Assembly: GCA_018296165.2 (NCBI GenBank)
Contig: JACKQL020000002.1
Span: 558,001 to 622,000, forward strand
Direction of reading: 5' to 3'
Length of the DNA: 64,000 bases
DNA from: Termitomyces sp. T153
Lineage: Eukaryota; Basidiomycota; Agaricomycetes; Agaricales; Lyophyllaceae
A program made the translations under genes and the position numbers. This document shows positions 1 through 11,069 of this stretch, in pieces (the stretch's first letter is position 1; each line of letters begins with the position of its first letter). The notes beneath the pieces are model-generated. The model was not told the origin of the DNA and ran no database searches. It saw nothing but the letters and a program-made list of their open reading frames with translations.

Positions 1-695
1 GGGGCTTGGTGGGTTCCGGGGCCAAGCGGGTAGCGAGGTCCGGAGTTGTTGTTAAGAATGTTCAGGTCGTGGCGCATGCGCAGAGTTTGTACTGACGTAG
101 GGAGCAAGGGAACTTCAGAGGAACAAAGGAAATATGTACAGTCGAGATGAGACGGAGACAAGACGAGACTGAGAAAAGATAGATTCGAAACCTAGAAACA
201 GAAATAGATACGAGACGAGAGACAAAACATAGGAAACCGGTAAAATGTAATATCAAGACTAAAGTTCGAGGAGTTATTCTATGACTTATATACCGACTAC
301 TGGGTGCCTCCGAGGGCGGCGGATATGATGGCGGGGGTCGACGGAGCTGTGCTGAGTTGACGGGTGTTGGGTACAATCCGAGGTCGGGCCGCAGCTGTAT
401 TCTGATGGGATCAGTTGGGGGTGCGGCCGCTCCGGGAACATTGTGACACTCCGGGACGGGTCGGGTAAACTAGGGTAGGGGGTCGGGGACGTATGACGTG
501 GCCAGGGACGGTGGGGGAAGGTTTCAAGGGGGTGTTGATGGCTACGGAGAGGGAGTTGCCGTCAGGGTTTGCCGGAGAAGCGTCGGAGTTGTCCAGTGTG
601 GGTGTCGAAAGTGTGGGCGGGGTCCCGGGGAGTTAGGCGGGAAATCGGGAGGGGTTGGGAGCAGTGTCTAGGGAGCTAGGGAGCGGGTCGTGACA
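1..695 (-). repeat. Gypsy LTR (family A), CpG-retaining, truncated by the window edge
   Basis: This stretch aligns along its length with the complete LTR at 30151-31431, but keeps CG where that copy has TG or CA. It ends with TGACA at 691-695, the LTR terminus, followed at 700-712 by the complement of a polypurine tract (gaagggggatg), so it is a 3' LTR of an element read on the minus strand. The minus strand carries a TATATAAG promoter-like box near 290. The left end lies outside the window. Confidence 0.75.
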
Positions 696-712
696 AAGCC
701 CATCCCCCTTCC

Positions 713-899
713 CTGCAACTCATCCTCTACTCCTCCAGACCTCCCCGGACCTGCTTGGATCAACTCCCACTAACTATCTTCACAAGTCCCCAGTGTTTGG
801 AACACCTCTGAGTGCCCAGTTGTCAGTGCAGGGAATCATGTCCGCCTAGTAAGGACTCACCCAGTGTAGCTGAGCCCCTGTGGTCAGCGGAACCTGACA
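713..899 (+). repeat. Inverted head of the same gypsy LTR
   Basis: The reverse complement of this segment matches the first ~190 bp of the LTR at 30151, ending exactly at the terminal TGTCA/TGACA (895-899). It lies head-on against the LTR at 1-695 with only the polypurine tract between them, an arrangement not expected of an ordinary insertion. Confidence 0.7.
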
Positions 900-2460
900 G
901 ATATCCTCTCTGGTTTCTTGTTCTTTGTTCACTGATGTGATTGGTTTTGTGGCAGATCAGGTACACTTACAGTGTCTCTGGAAACCAGGTTGTGACAGAA
1001 CCTGGCCAAGAGCCTCATGGAGCAAAACTAATGATATAGTCTCTGAAATGGACTCCAAGAAAGGAGACCCAAAAGTGTGTATTAAAAGTGTAAATGAACC
1101 TGTTGTGGTGGGCTCCAGATGATGCAAAATGCAGAGGCTTGTCTTTGTTTGTCTTAGAGACTTGACCAAACAAGTGCAAATCAACAGGTTTGAGGGCTCA
1201 AAGTACACTTGATAGCACATTATTTGTATCATATAGTTGAGATTTGATTAGGATTGATTTAAGTATAAGTTCAAACAGTAGTCCAAACAAATAATTATGA
1301 GTTCAATAATCAATAAGACCTAATAATGAAGCCTAGTTCACATTGTAAGCCTAGGTAATTCACTCTCTGGGGCTCTGGGGATTCTGAGCCACATGCCAAA
1401 CACTGCTTGTCAGACTCAAAATCCCCCCTCCCTTTTATACCACCATCTCCATGCACGGACCACAATGCCCCATGCATGCTCCTGTTGTCATTCCGGCCCT
1501 TTGTTGCCCAACACCAACAATTTTTGTGGCTCTGCGTGCTTGGCAAAGGCTCAGCCCTCACTCCCCTCATCTGTTCACGGTTCCTTCCCCTCCCAGATTC
1601 CTTCCCTAGTCTCCAGTCCTTCTAGGTCCAGTTGAGGGTCAATTTCCATATGTTAATCGAGGGAGGGAGGCGGTTGTTGTGCTGACGTAACCAATCCGAG
1701 CTGGCACTGCCACCTGTTAGGCGAGCCTCAGCTGTCAGTACTGATCGATTTCGATCATTGACATGTCGAGGTCTCATTGACTTCATTCTTGTTAGCTCTT
1801 GCTGCTGGTTCTCGTCGTTGGGAGTTCATTGGTGTTCAGAATACAGTAAGTACTTCCCTTAGCCTACAGTTTTCAGCATTGTTTGGGTATATTAGGGCAA
1901 GTACTTTTTCTCTGTATTTTCGGTTTTCCTTCCTAGTAAAAGGTAGGAGCCGTCGTGACAATAAATCACATCGACGATTTCTCTCTAGGTGGGTATATCT
2001 TTCATCATCCTGAGTAAATCACATCTCAATGAGAGCTTGATAATTCATAGTGACTTGACGTCTAACATTTCACGTTACCCACCCGCCACACCCTTATACA
2101 ATTTTTAGTAGCCGTTTTGCCGGCACGAGGGAATTTAACGGGGCACCAGTCAGATGCTTGAGACCAGCTCAAGGAACCCTCCCGACGAGCGATATACTCA
2201 TTCTAGCTGAACTCTAAGCAAAAGAGCGGCTCATTGAAAGCTCTAGATCCAATGCTAACTCACGTAGATTGTATTGGAAAACGTGTGAAATTGCTTTGTC
2301 GGGTCATGCCAAAATGATGTAAATCGCATGACCTGATGCTGAAAAAATCAACCTCTAGTGGTTGGTACGGACAAAAAAAAACACATTTCTACCGTATCGG
2401 GAATATGAAATTGCCTGTATGACCTGCTTCATCATCCCTCCTCACTCTAAACAGCCTTCA
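900..2460. other. Unassigned DNA, probably transposon remnant then host spacer
   Basis: About 900-1640 is CpG-poor like the transposon regions and has only short reading frames with no recognisable domain. From about 1650 CpG becomes normal. A stretch around 1200-2080 has some look of a solo LTR (a TATA-like box near 1435 and CA-rich ends), but I could not find matching ends or a target-site duplication. No gene is supported. Confidence 0.35.
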
Positions 2461-2465
2461 TAACC

Positions 2466-3171
2466 GCCGCATTCAGCCATCACTATAATATATCTGCCGG
2501 TATTGCGCTAGCGATCCAGATTGCGCTAAAAACCTTTTCGTCAGTGCCGTCGAACAGCAGAGATCAAATGCAGGTTCTGAAACAGGCGCATACTTAGACA
2601 TCCTGTGTGCGTCCCCACGGGTGACTTCAGGCCGTTGTCGGCATGGTGCCATTGTATTGGCTGAGGCTATGCTGATGACAGTAGGGCCGACGAGTCTCAC
2701 TTCTTCGCTGTTCTCATCAATGCAGCGCAGGTGAGCGCTTAGCCGCTCTTTCACCATAGAATAGAATATGTAACTGGGGACACCATTCTGCATGGAGACT
2801 ATCAGAACAAGCTGTGAGTATTCCTCCTTTTCGTTTACAATACTCTGCACGGTAAGACAATTTCACCTCACCGATGAGTATTTCTCACCCCAGAAAATTG
2901 AATATTTATACGGTTTAGGCTAGTACCACGGCACAGTCTTCAATCTTCCATAGTAAGGCTAGCTCGTCGAGTAACCGAACGTTGCTCTCTCACCAAATCA
3001 CTCATTATTTCTTTCATTAGGTTTTCTTCGCCCATTTTTCACTCACCCACCCTCCTCTCCCTCCGACTTATTCGCTGATTTATATTACTTCATTAGTTAT
3101 TGTTTTGTTGTCTTATAGGCGCCGCGCTCAGCCATTACTGTAATATATTCGCTGGGATCGCACTAGCGAAG
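2466..3171. repeat. Two diverged copies of a ~50 bp segment
   Basis: A segment at 2466-2516 recurs at 3121-3171. Both share cagccat-act-taatatat and gc-ctagcga in the same order, at roughly 75% identity. Between them is spacer DNA. A 125-codon minus-strand frame (2473-2850) overlaps the first copy but has no recognisable domain and is not called as a gene. Confidence 0.5.
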
Positions 3172-3210
3172 ACCTCGGAAACTCGAAATCTGTTCAGTGT
3201 TCAATAATAA

Positions 3211-3672
3211 CTTTTGAGTGAACGTAATCAAATTTCCATGTCAAAAAATTTAGACTTGGACTCTCCGTATTTGGTCATTTTAGCAGCAGAATCATTGATT
3301 CGTCTCTTCAGGAGTGCTTGTGTAGCCATCGTCTTGAATTCATCTAATCTCAAGAGACAGGTATCTTTTGAGTGAACGTAATCAAATTTCCATGTCAAAA
3401 AATTTAGACTTGGACTCTCCGTATTTGGTCATTTTAGCAGCAGAATCATTGATTCGTCTCTTCAGGAGTGCTTGTGTAGCCATCGTCTTGAATTCATCTA
3501 ATCTCAAGAGACAGGTATCTTTTGAGTGAACGTAATCAAATTTCCATGTCAAAAAATTTAGACTTGGACTCTCCGTATTTGGTCATTTTAGCAGCAGAAT
3601 CATTGATTCGTCTCTTCAGGAGTGCTTGTGTAGCCATCGTCTTGAATTCATCTAATCTCAAGAGACAGGTAT
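3211..3672. repeat. Perfect tandem repeat, 3 x 154 bp
   Basis: The unit that begins cttttgagtgaacg starts at 3211, 3365 and 3519 and breaks off at 3673. I see no mismatch among the three copies. 154 is not a multiple of three, and each unit puts the frames out of register, so it is not a coding repeat. It lies about 360 bp upstream of the esterase start codon. Confidence 0.95.
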
Positions 3673-4030
3673 CAATGCGCAAGCCAATGTTTCAAAAGTT
3701 GTACATATGTGTGGCGATCCACAGTCAGTGATTTATGCACTAGTAAGTACTCTATGACCCAAAGTAAACCGAACTTGCTTGATCCTTCCGTTCGTTTCAA
3801 ACTAATGCCAAAGTGCCTTGAGCAGTCCAGAAATATGTCGAGCGATCCGAAATCATGCCAATGTATGTATCTTGACCACAGGAACCATATCGAGCTCAAA
3901 GCTTTCTGTCATACAAATCGAGGTTTGTTACAAGCTGATCTCAGCATTAAGATTCAATCTCATTCATCTCGCAATATATAACTCCTCTTTATGCTTGATC
4001 TACTGGCATTCCAAAGCACAATCTTCCCTC

Positions 4031-5962
4031 ATGTCTTCCAAATTTTCTGCTCTAGTCATTACTCTCGCATTGAGCGCCTTTGCTCAGCAGAACGGCTTAC
4101 TCGTACAGACACCTCAAGGTGTTGTAAATGGTACCTTGCCTGATCCAAAGGTGCGACAGTTCCTCGGCATACCATACGCCAGCGCAGAGCGTTGGGAGTC
4201 ACCTTCTTTACCTCCAAATCGTTCCGAAATTTTGAACGCCACCGAGTACAGTGATTCCTGCCTACAGAACTTGACTCCCACTGCAGTCGAGTACTTACGG
4301 CTTGCTGGCTTTAACGATTCTGCAATATTTGTTTCAGAGTCGGAGAATTGTCTGACGCTCAACATATGGACCCCAAGCATCGACAGGAAGCAAAGCGCAG
4401 CTGTATTGATTTGGGTATATGGTGGTGGCTTCCAATTTGGAACGGTAATTTGATGTCCATCTTGTCCTTGATGTGTGTTGTCTGATATAACCATGCAGAG
4501 TAACTTCCCGGCGTATAACGGACGCAATATTGTACGGGACAATGTCGACATCATTGTTGTCACTTTCAATTACCGCCTCAATATCTTCGGTTTTCCAAAT
4601 GCCCCTCAACTTATGAACAATATGACTCAATCACAAAACTTTGGGCTTCTCGACCTGGATGCGGTCGTTCAATGGGTGCATGATAATATTGCTGCATTCG
4701 GCGGTGATCCAGACCGCATCGTCCTCTTCGGTCAGAGTGCAGGAGGTATTGCGATCGACGCATATACCATGGCCAACCCGCAGGATACCAGAGTTACAGG
4801 TATATTTCCTTCCAAATCTGATCATATGTATCGAAATGATCATTTTACCAAGGTGTCATTGAAGAATCCGGAAAGTGCGTCATTCGTATCAGCTACGGCT
4901 GAGTTGATCTATTGATAACTGTGTCCTAGCCTGGAAGTCCTCACTGCTATAGAGGTTTTGGGACCGCTCAGCCCTATACCAGTTAAACCGCAACCTTGGA
5001 ACACAGTTGCGGACAAGGTCGGGTGCGGCAATAGTAAGACTTTCTTTGCTTACCTTTACTGAAGCATTGCTGACATATATAACATAAGCGGCTAGTGCTG
5101 CTCAATTGACATGCATGAAACAGGTTCCCTATAAAGACCTTGAAAATGTGGTCATCAACACTACGGCGTTTCTCCCAGTTTCAGATGGTGAGCTGTTCAA
5201 CACACAAGTTATAAAAATCTGTGAAGGACTTCGCGATCTTTCTTAGGTATCACACTATTTTCAGACTACCAGGAGCGAGCTGCGGCTGGAAACTTCTTAC
5301 ATGTACCTCTGCTTGGTGGCTCTAATGAGAATGAGGCGGATTTACTCCTTGTTGCGGAGGAGCTTCAAACTACCGGTGTTGTTGTTCCCATCGTCACCGA
5401 AGGGTTGGCAGACACAGTCACTGAGGTATGTCTTTCATCACTTCCCGGAGCTTGTATTTGTAAAATTAACTATACATCTAGTTAGATTTTACTTGTCCTG
5501 CGGCAAACACCGCGCGCAACGCGTTCAACGCACATGTGCACACCTGGAGGTACCAATATCAAGGTAAAATACATACCTCTTACCCATTGCAAACATGACC
5601 AATACAGAATTTTGCCAGGTGTCTTTCCCGATATTTCTACACGTCCTGAACTTCGTGCATACCACACTGCGGAAATTCCACTTGTGTTCGGAACAATGAC
5701 GGCGCCCACAAACATTGAAGTGGCGCTGTCAAAGTGTATTCAAAGCGCATGGGTCGCCTTTGCTCGTGACCCTGTCCAAGGGTTGGTCAATATCGGCTGG
5801 CCAGAGTATTCACCAGACACATCCACCCTCGCGTTGATTGGAAATTCCAACAACCAGACTGGTCTCACTTTTACCTCGGCGCAGGTTGAAGACTTGTTGT
5901 GTAACTCGACTGCAATGTTTCTATCCACTATCCAACAGCTCGAGACAGCTGTAGGATTGTAA
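4031..5962 (+). CDS. Type-B carboxylesterase/lipase, secreted, 8 exons
   Basis: The exons read 4031-4444, 4499-4799, 4853-4874, 4930-5033, 5089-5187, 5247-5425, 5482-5563 and 5619-5962, joining in frame to 514 codons plus TAA. All introns are 53-59 nt with GT-AG ends. The start is chosen because it opens a signal peptide (MSSKFSALVITLALSAFAQ). Alpha/beta-hydrolase landmarks follow in order: FLGIPYA, the oxyanion-hole YGGGFQFG, the nucleophile elbow GQSAGG, GGSNENEA holding the acid, and YHTAEIPLVFG holding the histidine. All three residues of the Ser-Glu-His triad are present, so the enzyme should hydrolyse carboxylic esters outside the cell. The length is close to the usual 530-560 residues of fungal members. 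The substrate cannot be told. The third exon, 22 nt, is unusually small. Confidence 0.9.
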
Positions 5963-7000
5963 CCTTGAATAGTTGATCATTCGCGAATTGTTTGTAGTCT
6001 TGGATTTCGGCCGATTTGAAATGCATCACTCTGTGTAATTCCAGTAAAAATATAATGCATTATCATCTGTAACTAATCAGGTAGTGCAAGGGAGTAATGC
6101 ACCACATTTAATGCAACATTAATGCATCACTGATGCATTAGACATAGAAAAAATACATCATTGTCAGATTGAAGTAATGACATGGAGCACAAAAAAGCCA
6201 ACAAATGGCACCAATATCCATTAGACCAAACCAGCATATGCAGTCAAAATGATAAATTATTCTGTCTGATTACACATTATTCACAATGCATTCTCCTGTG
6301 TAATCAGTTGTGATGCATTATACATGATGTCTGGTACACAAGTAATGCATTACATATAAATAGTGCCTGGTACAAAATTAATGTGACAAATAACAATGCT
6401 CCTGCAAAATATGATATTTTTCTTATCTGTCTTGCCAAAACATTCCTTTTGATGAGGGACAGAACCCAAAGACAGATTTTTGATAGTGTCAAGATTGACA
6501 GATATATATATTTTTTGAGAGGGTCAATTTTGCCATACCATATTGGGAAATTCCAGAAAAGGCAATTTTTTCAGCAGATTTATGTCTGGTGGATTTGAAT
6601 TTTTTTTACCTGGACATCCTGAGTACCCAATCCTTCCTTATAAGCATCCATCCACCACATGTAATATACCCACTTTTGGATTGTTTTGACCTGAACCAAT
6701 GTCAAAGCTTTTGGCATATTCTTGTGAATACGTGATTTTAAGGTGCTTACCTAGCATTTTGAAAAACAAATTGACCTTGAACCAATTTTGCTGCTGTGAC
6801 ACATGCCTCACAGTGATGTACATGCAAGTTATTGTAAAATCATTGCAAAGAATGAACATGAATACCTTGTGGATTTAGTGGCCCTTTGATAGTGGATGGA
6901 TTGCTGCTGATACCCAAGAAACCTTAACTAACTGTTGATTAAAATTAACAAAAGTGTGATTACTTCTGTATTATTGCTTATGAGAGGATCAACACTAAAA
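5963..7000. repeat. AT-rich transposon end with TGCATTA/TAATGCA motifs
   Basis: After the esterase stop the DNA becomes CpG-poor. Between about 6040 and 6365 the heptamer TAATGCA or its complement TGCATTA occurs many times in both orientations. Clusters like this are typical of the subterminal transposase-binding sites of DNA transposons. The remaining sequence to 7000 has no supported gene. Confidence 0.5.
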
Positions 7001-7001
7001 A

Positions 7002-7536
7002 TCAATCATCTGTGTATCCTAGAAGGTCATCAAGATTCTTGAGACACTCATCTCCATTCTCAGGACCCAGTATGTCAAGTTCAGGCTCATTCTCCCATAT
7101 ATCATTGAACATGTCACCAGGTGCCCCATCCTTAAAGGTGTCTTGTTCCATTGGGTTTGCATACCCATAATCGTCTTGCTTGTCATGAAGAACTTCTGGC
7201 ACAGGATCAATTTCTTTGCTATAATTCTCACAAAGCTCTGTAGGAGTTGTTTGATCATCTAAACTATTATCTCTCAGTAGCATACCAGTTGGGTGTCTGT
7301 CATTACAAAATACATCAGCTGCTTCATGAACATTCTTGTGACCAACACCACTGCCCCAGAATCTCATAAGCATATCCCAGTCTGCAAAGCTTGAGAGATT
7401 GAGATTGGAGATGAATAAGTGTGATCAAAACTTACATTGCAACATAGAATAGTCAATAATCTGCATTTTCATCAACAGAACTTCAAGCAATCTCACTGGG
7501 AGGAAAATCTTGTGTTTGGCCATGTGTAACAGAGGG
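7002..7536 (-). pseudogene. C-terminal fragment of a DNA-transposon protein (Plavaka/KDZ-associated type)
   Basis: The minus strand reads MAKHKIFLPVRLLEVLLM from about 7525, then a likely intron (GTAAGT...CAAG, about 7440-7391), then ADWDMLMRFWGSGVGHKNV and an acidic tail ending at 7002. The DWDMLMRF-GGGVGHK pattern is one I associate with the C-terminal end of transposon proteins in mushroom genomes. The rest of that protein is not seen upstream, where the sequence is cut by an LTR fragment. The family name is an inference; the reading frame and intron are visible. Confidence 0.5.
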
Positions 7537-7937
7537 TGTCAGGTTCTGCTGACCACAGGGGCTCAGCTTAACTGGGTGAGTCCTTACTAGGCATACATGA
7601 TGTCCTGTGCTTATAAGCTAGTGCTCTAGGGTGGTCTGGACTCCGGATATTTGCAAGGGTAAGGGAAGGGGAATGGTCTGAGTGAGTCTGGGGTGGTCTG
7701 GGGGAGTCTAAGACCAGGTATGGTAAGGTTTGAGTGTAGAGGTGCATCAGGTACAAGTCCATAAGTGAATGTATAGGTGGTGAGGTAAGCAGAGGCTTTG
7801 CAAGTTTGGAGATGGATAAGTGTGATCAAAACTTACATTGCAACATAGAATAGTTAATAATCTGCATTTTCATCAACAGAACTTCAAGCAATCTCACTGG
7901 GAGGAAAATCTTGTGTTTGGCCATGTGAAACAGAGAG
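7408..7937. repeat. 129 bp direct duplication flanking a gypsy LTR head
   Basis: The segment 7408-7536 recurs at 7808-7937 with a few differences (both contain agtgtgatcaaaacttac and caagcaatctcactggg). Between the copies, 7537-7807 is the first ~270 bp of LTR family A, starting exactly at its TGTCA terminus. A normal retroelement insertion duplicates only 4-6 bp, so this looks like a repair or template-switch product. Confidence 0.8.
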
Positions 7938-7961
7938 AATTAGATAGACACCATTACAAGC

Positions 7962-8276
7962 ATGTACACTGACAATGCATTGGGGATGTTGTTGTCAAAG
8001 GAGGAGGCTATTAGAGCATGGATGGAGCTTGGGAAAAAGTATGAGATTAAGGGCCTTGGGGACATCAACTTTGTGTTAGGAATCAGGATCACTTGCAACA
8101 GGGTGCAACAACTCATCCTCCTTGATCAGGAGGAGTACTTAAACCAAACATTGGAGAAGTTTGGGATGACTGATTGCACACCAAAGTACACACCCCTTCC
8201 CCCTGGACTCATCCTCAGCCAATCACAGCAGCCAGCAACCAATGACAACTGCCACTACATGAAAGACAAGCTGTAG
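7962..8276 (+). pseudogene. Ty1/Copia reverse transcriptase fragment
   Basis: The frame reads MYTDNALGMLL, then KKYEIKGLGDINFVLGIRI, which is the stretch just after the catalytic motif of Copia-type reverse transcriptase (RVT_2; usual form YVDD...F-MKDLG--FLGI). The second catalytic aspartate is N here (YTDN). The frame ends at TAG 8274-8276, and neither side shows more of the element, so this is an isolated remnant of about 105 codons. Confidence 0.75.
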
Positions 8277-8289
8277 AAAGAGGCACTGG

Positions 8290-9560
8290 GGCACATGCAC
8301 ATTCTCCTAGAGTTTCCAGAAGATGTCCTTGATTCTGCAACCTTTCCACTTCACCTTGTATTGTAACTGTTGTCAGAACAAACAACTATCCAGGATTTCC
8401 TCCACCTCATACTCCTTGCTGTCATTTACCACCACCAGAGGTGGTGGGGGTGCTGGGTATTGCTCCAGAATAGGGTCCTTTAGGGCTAGTGTTAGCTTGA
8501 CCATGTTGAACACTGGGTAGAGCTGGCACATCCCCATGGAGAGTTGGAGTCAATAGGTTAGTGGCCCAACCTGCCATTCTACCATAAAGGGTCCTAACTA
8601 GTGGTGCAAGAGCTTCTTTGATGGTCAGGTGGTTGTAATATTGGAGGCATCTAGGTAGACTCAATCCCCAGGCTGGTACTTGGGCACCAGGGTTCTTCTG
8701 TGGTTGTAATACCATGCCATGTTGTCCTTTGCCTTTGCCAGGGCTACTCAGGCTTCCTCCTGCAACCTCTTCATCTGTTCCACAAACTTGTTCACTGCTT
8801 CATTCTCCAATGGCTGGGCCCAGAGTTTGAAGCCCATGTGTGGGTGATGTCCAGTGTCCAGGAAGAAGGGCAAAAACTGGGTGGTCACATGAACATGGTT
8901 GTTGTACTGGAATGCCACATTGGGGAGGAGTTTGTCCCAGTTATTCTGATGCTCATTGCAAAAGAAGCAGAGATACTGCTTGAGCTCCTGATTCATGCAT
9001 TTGGTCTGGCTGTTGGACTGTAGGTGGTAGGCAGCAGAAGTGTACAGTTTCACACTGAGTAGTTGGTAGAGCTCTCTGGTGAAGTCCACTGCAAATTGTG
9101 GCCCATGGTCAGATACATAGGCATCAGAGAGGCCATAGAGCTTTTGGACATTTCTCTGGTACAGGTTTGCAGTGCTCATAGCAGAGCAAGTGGTGTGAGT
9201 AGGAATGAGGTGTGCTTGTTTGCCATATAGGTCCACCACTACCATGATGGCATTGTAACTATGGGTGTTGAGGAGCTCCACAATGAAGTCCACCAAAGCA
9301 AAACTCTATTGTTCCAAGAATACAAGAAGGGGGTGTAGCTGTCCAGTAAGGAGATGGCATTGGGGCTTGGTCCAGAGACAGAGATCGCATGTACTAGTGT
9401 AGGACCCAATATACTGGGACATCTGTGGCTACCAGTAATTTTGGGATACTAGCTCCAGCATCTTCCATCTGCTCAGGTGTCCAGTAATCTGAGAGTCATA
9501 GTGTTGCTCTACAATCCTCTAGCAGAGCTTCAGAACATTGGGCATATAGATGCAATCCTG
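8290..9560 (-). pseudogene. Integrase with chromodomain of chromovirus A
   Basis: A zinc-binding remnant (CDLC) lies near 9390. The core at 9296-8748 shows VDFIVELL (first Asp), VSDHGPQFA (second Asp) and NQELKQYL, where the third catalytic residue, normally Glu in LEQYL, is Lys. A C-terminal chromodomain is readable at about 8430-8300 (EYEVEEILDS, then a stop, then YKVKWKG). Chromodomains direct insertion to heterochromatin in this group. The frame is broken by several stops. Confidence 0.8.
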
Positions 9561-9699
9561 GAAAGTCAGGAGCCCATCTTGGAGGGCCCATTCATCTGCA
9601 TGGACAGGCTTAGCACCAAGCTGCCTGGGAGATGAGTTCTTCCTGCTGACCATCCCAATTCCTGTGCTGGATGTCCTGGAGGATGTCCACCTCCACTCC

Positions 9700-11069
9700 C
9701 TCAATAGCTAGACCTTACATGGCTTGGATTGCAAACAAGTCAGGGCAGAGGAGCACAATGTTACTATTGTCATCTTCTCTGATGCCCTGGTCTGCTCTCT
9801 GGAACAGAGCATCCAGCTTCTCCATGCTCTGGCCTGGCTTGTGGTGCAGCAAGAAGTTGAAGTTGGTGAGATAGAGGGACCACTGGGCTTGTTGGTGGTT
9901 GAGCTTCTTAGCTGTTCAAAAGTATTTGAGGTTCTTGTGGTCTGTCCAAACCTCAAACTTATACTATGCACCCTCCAGGAAATGCTGCCACTCCTCAAAG
10001 GACCAGATGATGGCCAATATCTCCTTGTCATGGATCTTGTAGTTGTGCTCTACTGCATTTAGGCTCTTGGAGTAAAAGGCCACCAGATGCCACTTCTGAC
10101 CTCCAGGGATTGTTGTGACAGAACAGCTCCAGTGGTGAAGTCAGAGCTGTTGGCTTCCAATTGGAGGGGAGAGTTGTTGTCTGGGAAGAGGACTGGTTCA
10201 GAGGTAATAGCATACTTTAGAGTGTTAAAGGCTGTCTGCTCTGAAGGTCCCCAGCTCCAGGTGGTGTCCTTTGCAGTGAGGTCAAATAGAGGGCAGGGAT
10301 GATGCAAGAAGTCCTGGATGAACCTCCAGTAGAAGTTAGCAAAGCCTAGGAAGGCCTGCACTTCCTTTTTGTTCTTGGGCTCCAGCCACTCTGCAACACC
10401 TGCCACCTTCACTGGATCCATCTCTGTGGCTCCATACAAGATGATCAGCCCAAGATACTCAATTCAGGTCTGTTCAAACTTGCACTTCTCTAGTTTGAGA
10501 TAGAGCTGGTGATGGCAGAGGGATTTCAAGATGAGGCATGTGATCTGGTGGTGCTCCTTCAATATTTGAGTGTAGATAAGGATGTTGTTGAGGTATATAC
10601 ACACTATGCCTTTGGCAATCAGGTCTCAGAAGATATCATTCATCATTGTCTGGAAGGTGGCCAGGCTATTGGCGAGTCCAAAGAACATGACAAGAGGTTT
10701 GAACAGTCCCCAGTTGGTCCAAAAGGTGACCTTCCATTTGTCTCCTTCCTGATAGTGCACATTATTGTAGCCCCACCAGACATCCAGCTTAGTGAAGTAC
10801 TGCACAGCCCAGAGGTTATTGATGAGCTCCAAGATGAGGGGGAGGGAGTAGCAGTTCTTTATGGTGATGGCATTAAGGATGCAGTAGTTCTGAACCAGTT
10901 GGAGCAAGCCATCCTTCTTTTTAATAAAGAAGACCAGAGAAGTGATTGGGGATTTGGAGGGGCAGATGCAACCAGAGTCCAGGTTCTCTTGCAGGAAGGT
11001 GTCAAGCTTGTCCTGCTCCTTGAGTGCCAGCAGGTAGACCTTGCAGCTTGAGGGCTTAGAATCTGGCAT
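9700..11069 (-). pseudogene. Reverse transcriptase and RNase H of chromovirus A
   Basis: Reverse transcriptase motifs run from FFIKKKDGLLQLVQNYCILN (11069 side) through YFTKLDVWWGYNNV to the active site near 10590, which reads VCIYLNNILIY. The usual YLDD is therefore YLNN: both aspartates are changed to asparagine, each by a CG to CA change. GFANFYWRFIQDF and the RNase H stretch [20 protein letters not shown] follow near 10040-9990. The enzyme would copy the element's RNA into DNA but cannot be active. Confidence 0.85.

Noticed and set aside
2473..2850. 125-codon minus-strand frame
   Set aside because: It has no domain and overlaps the duplicated 50 bp segment; coding is unproven.
3211..3672. 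Regular repeats that might be taken for a CRISPR array
   Set aside because: The whole 154 bp unit is repeated with no unique spacers, and the genome is eukaryotic.
4114..4630. Minus-strand frames of 98-151 codons opposite the esterase
   Set aside because: They shadow a well-supported multi-exon gene.
4800..4864. A 10 nt exon (4865-4874) for the esterase
   Set aside because: Using the AG at 4851-4852 instead gives a 22 nt exon whose product (VTG-VIEESG) fits the family better.
8700..11051. Long plus-strand frames within chromovirus A (for example 10509-11051)
   Set aside because: They are complements of the pol frame; loss of CpG lowers stop density on the opposite strand.
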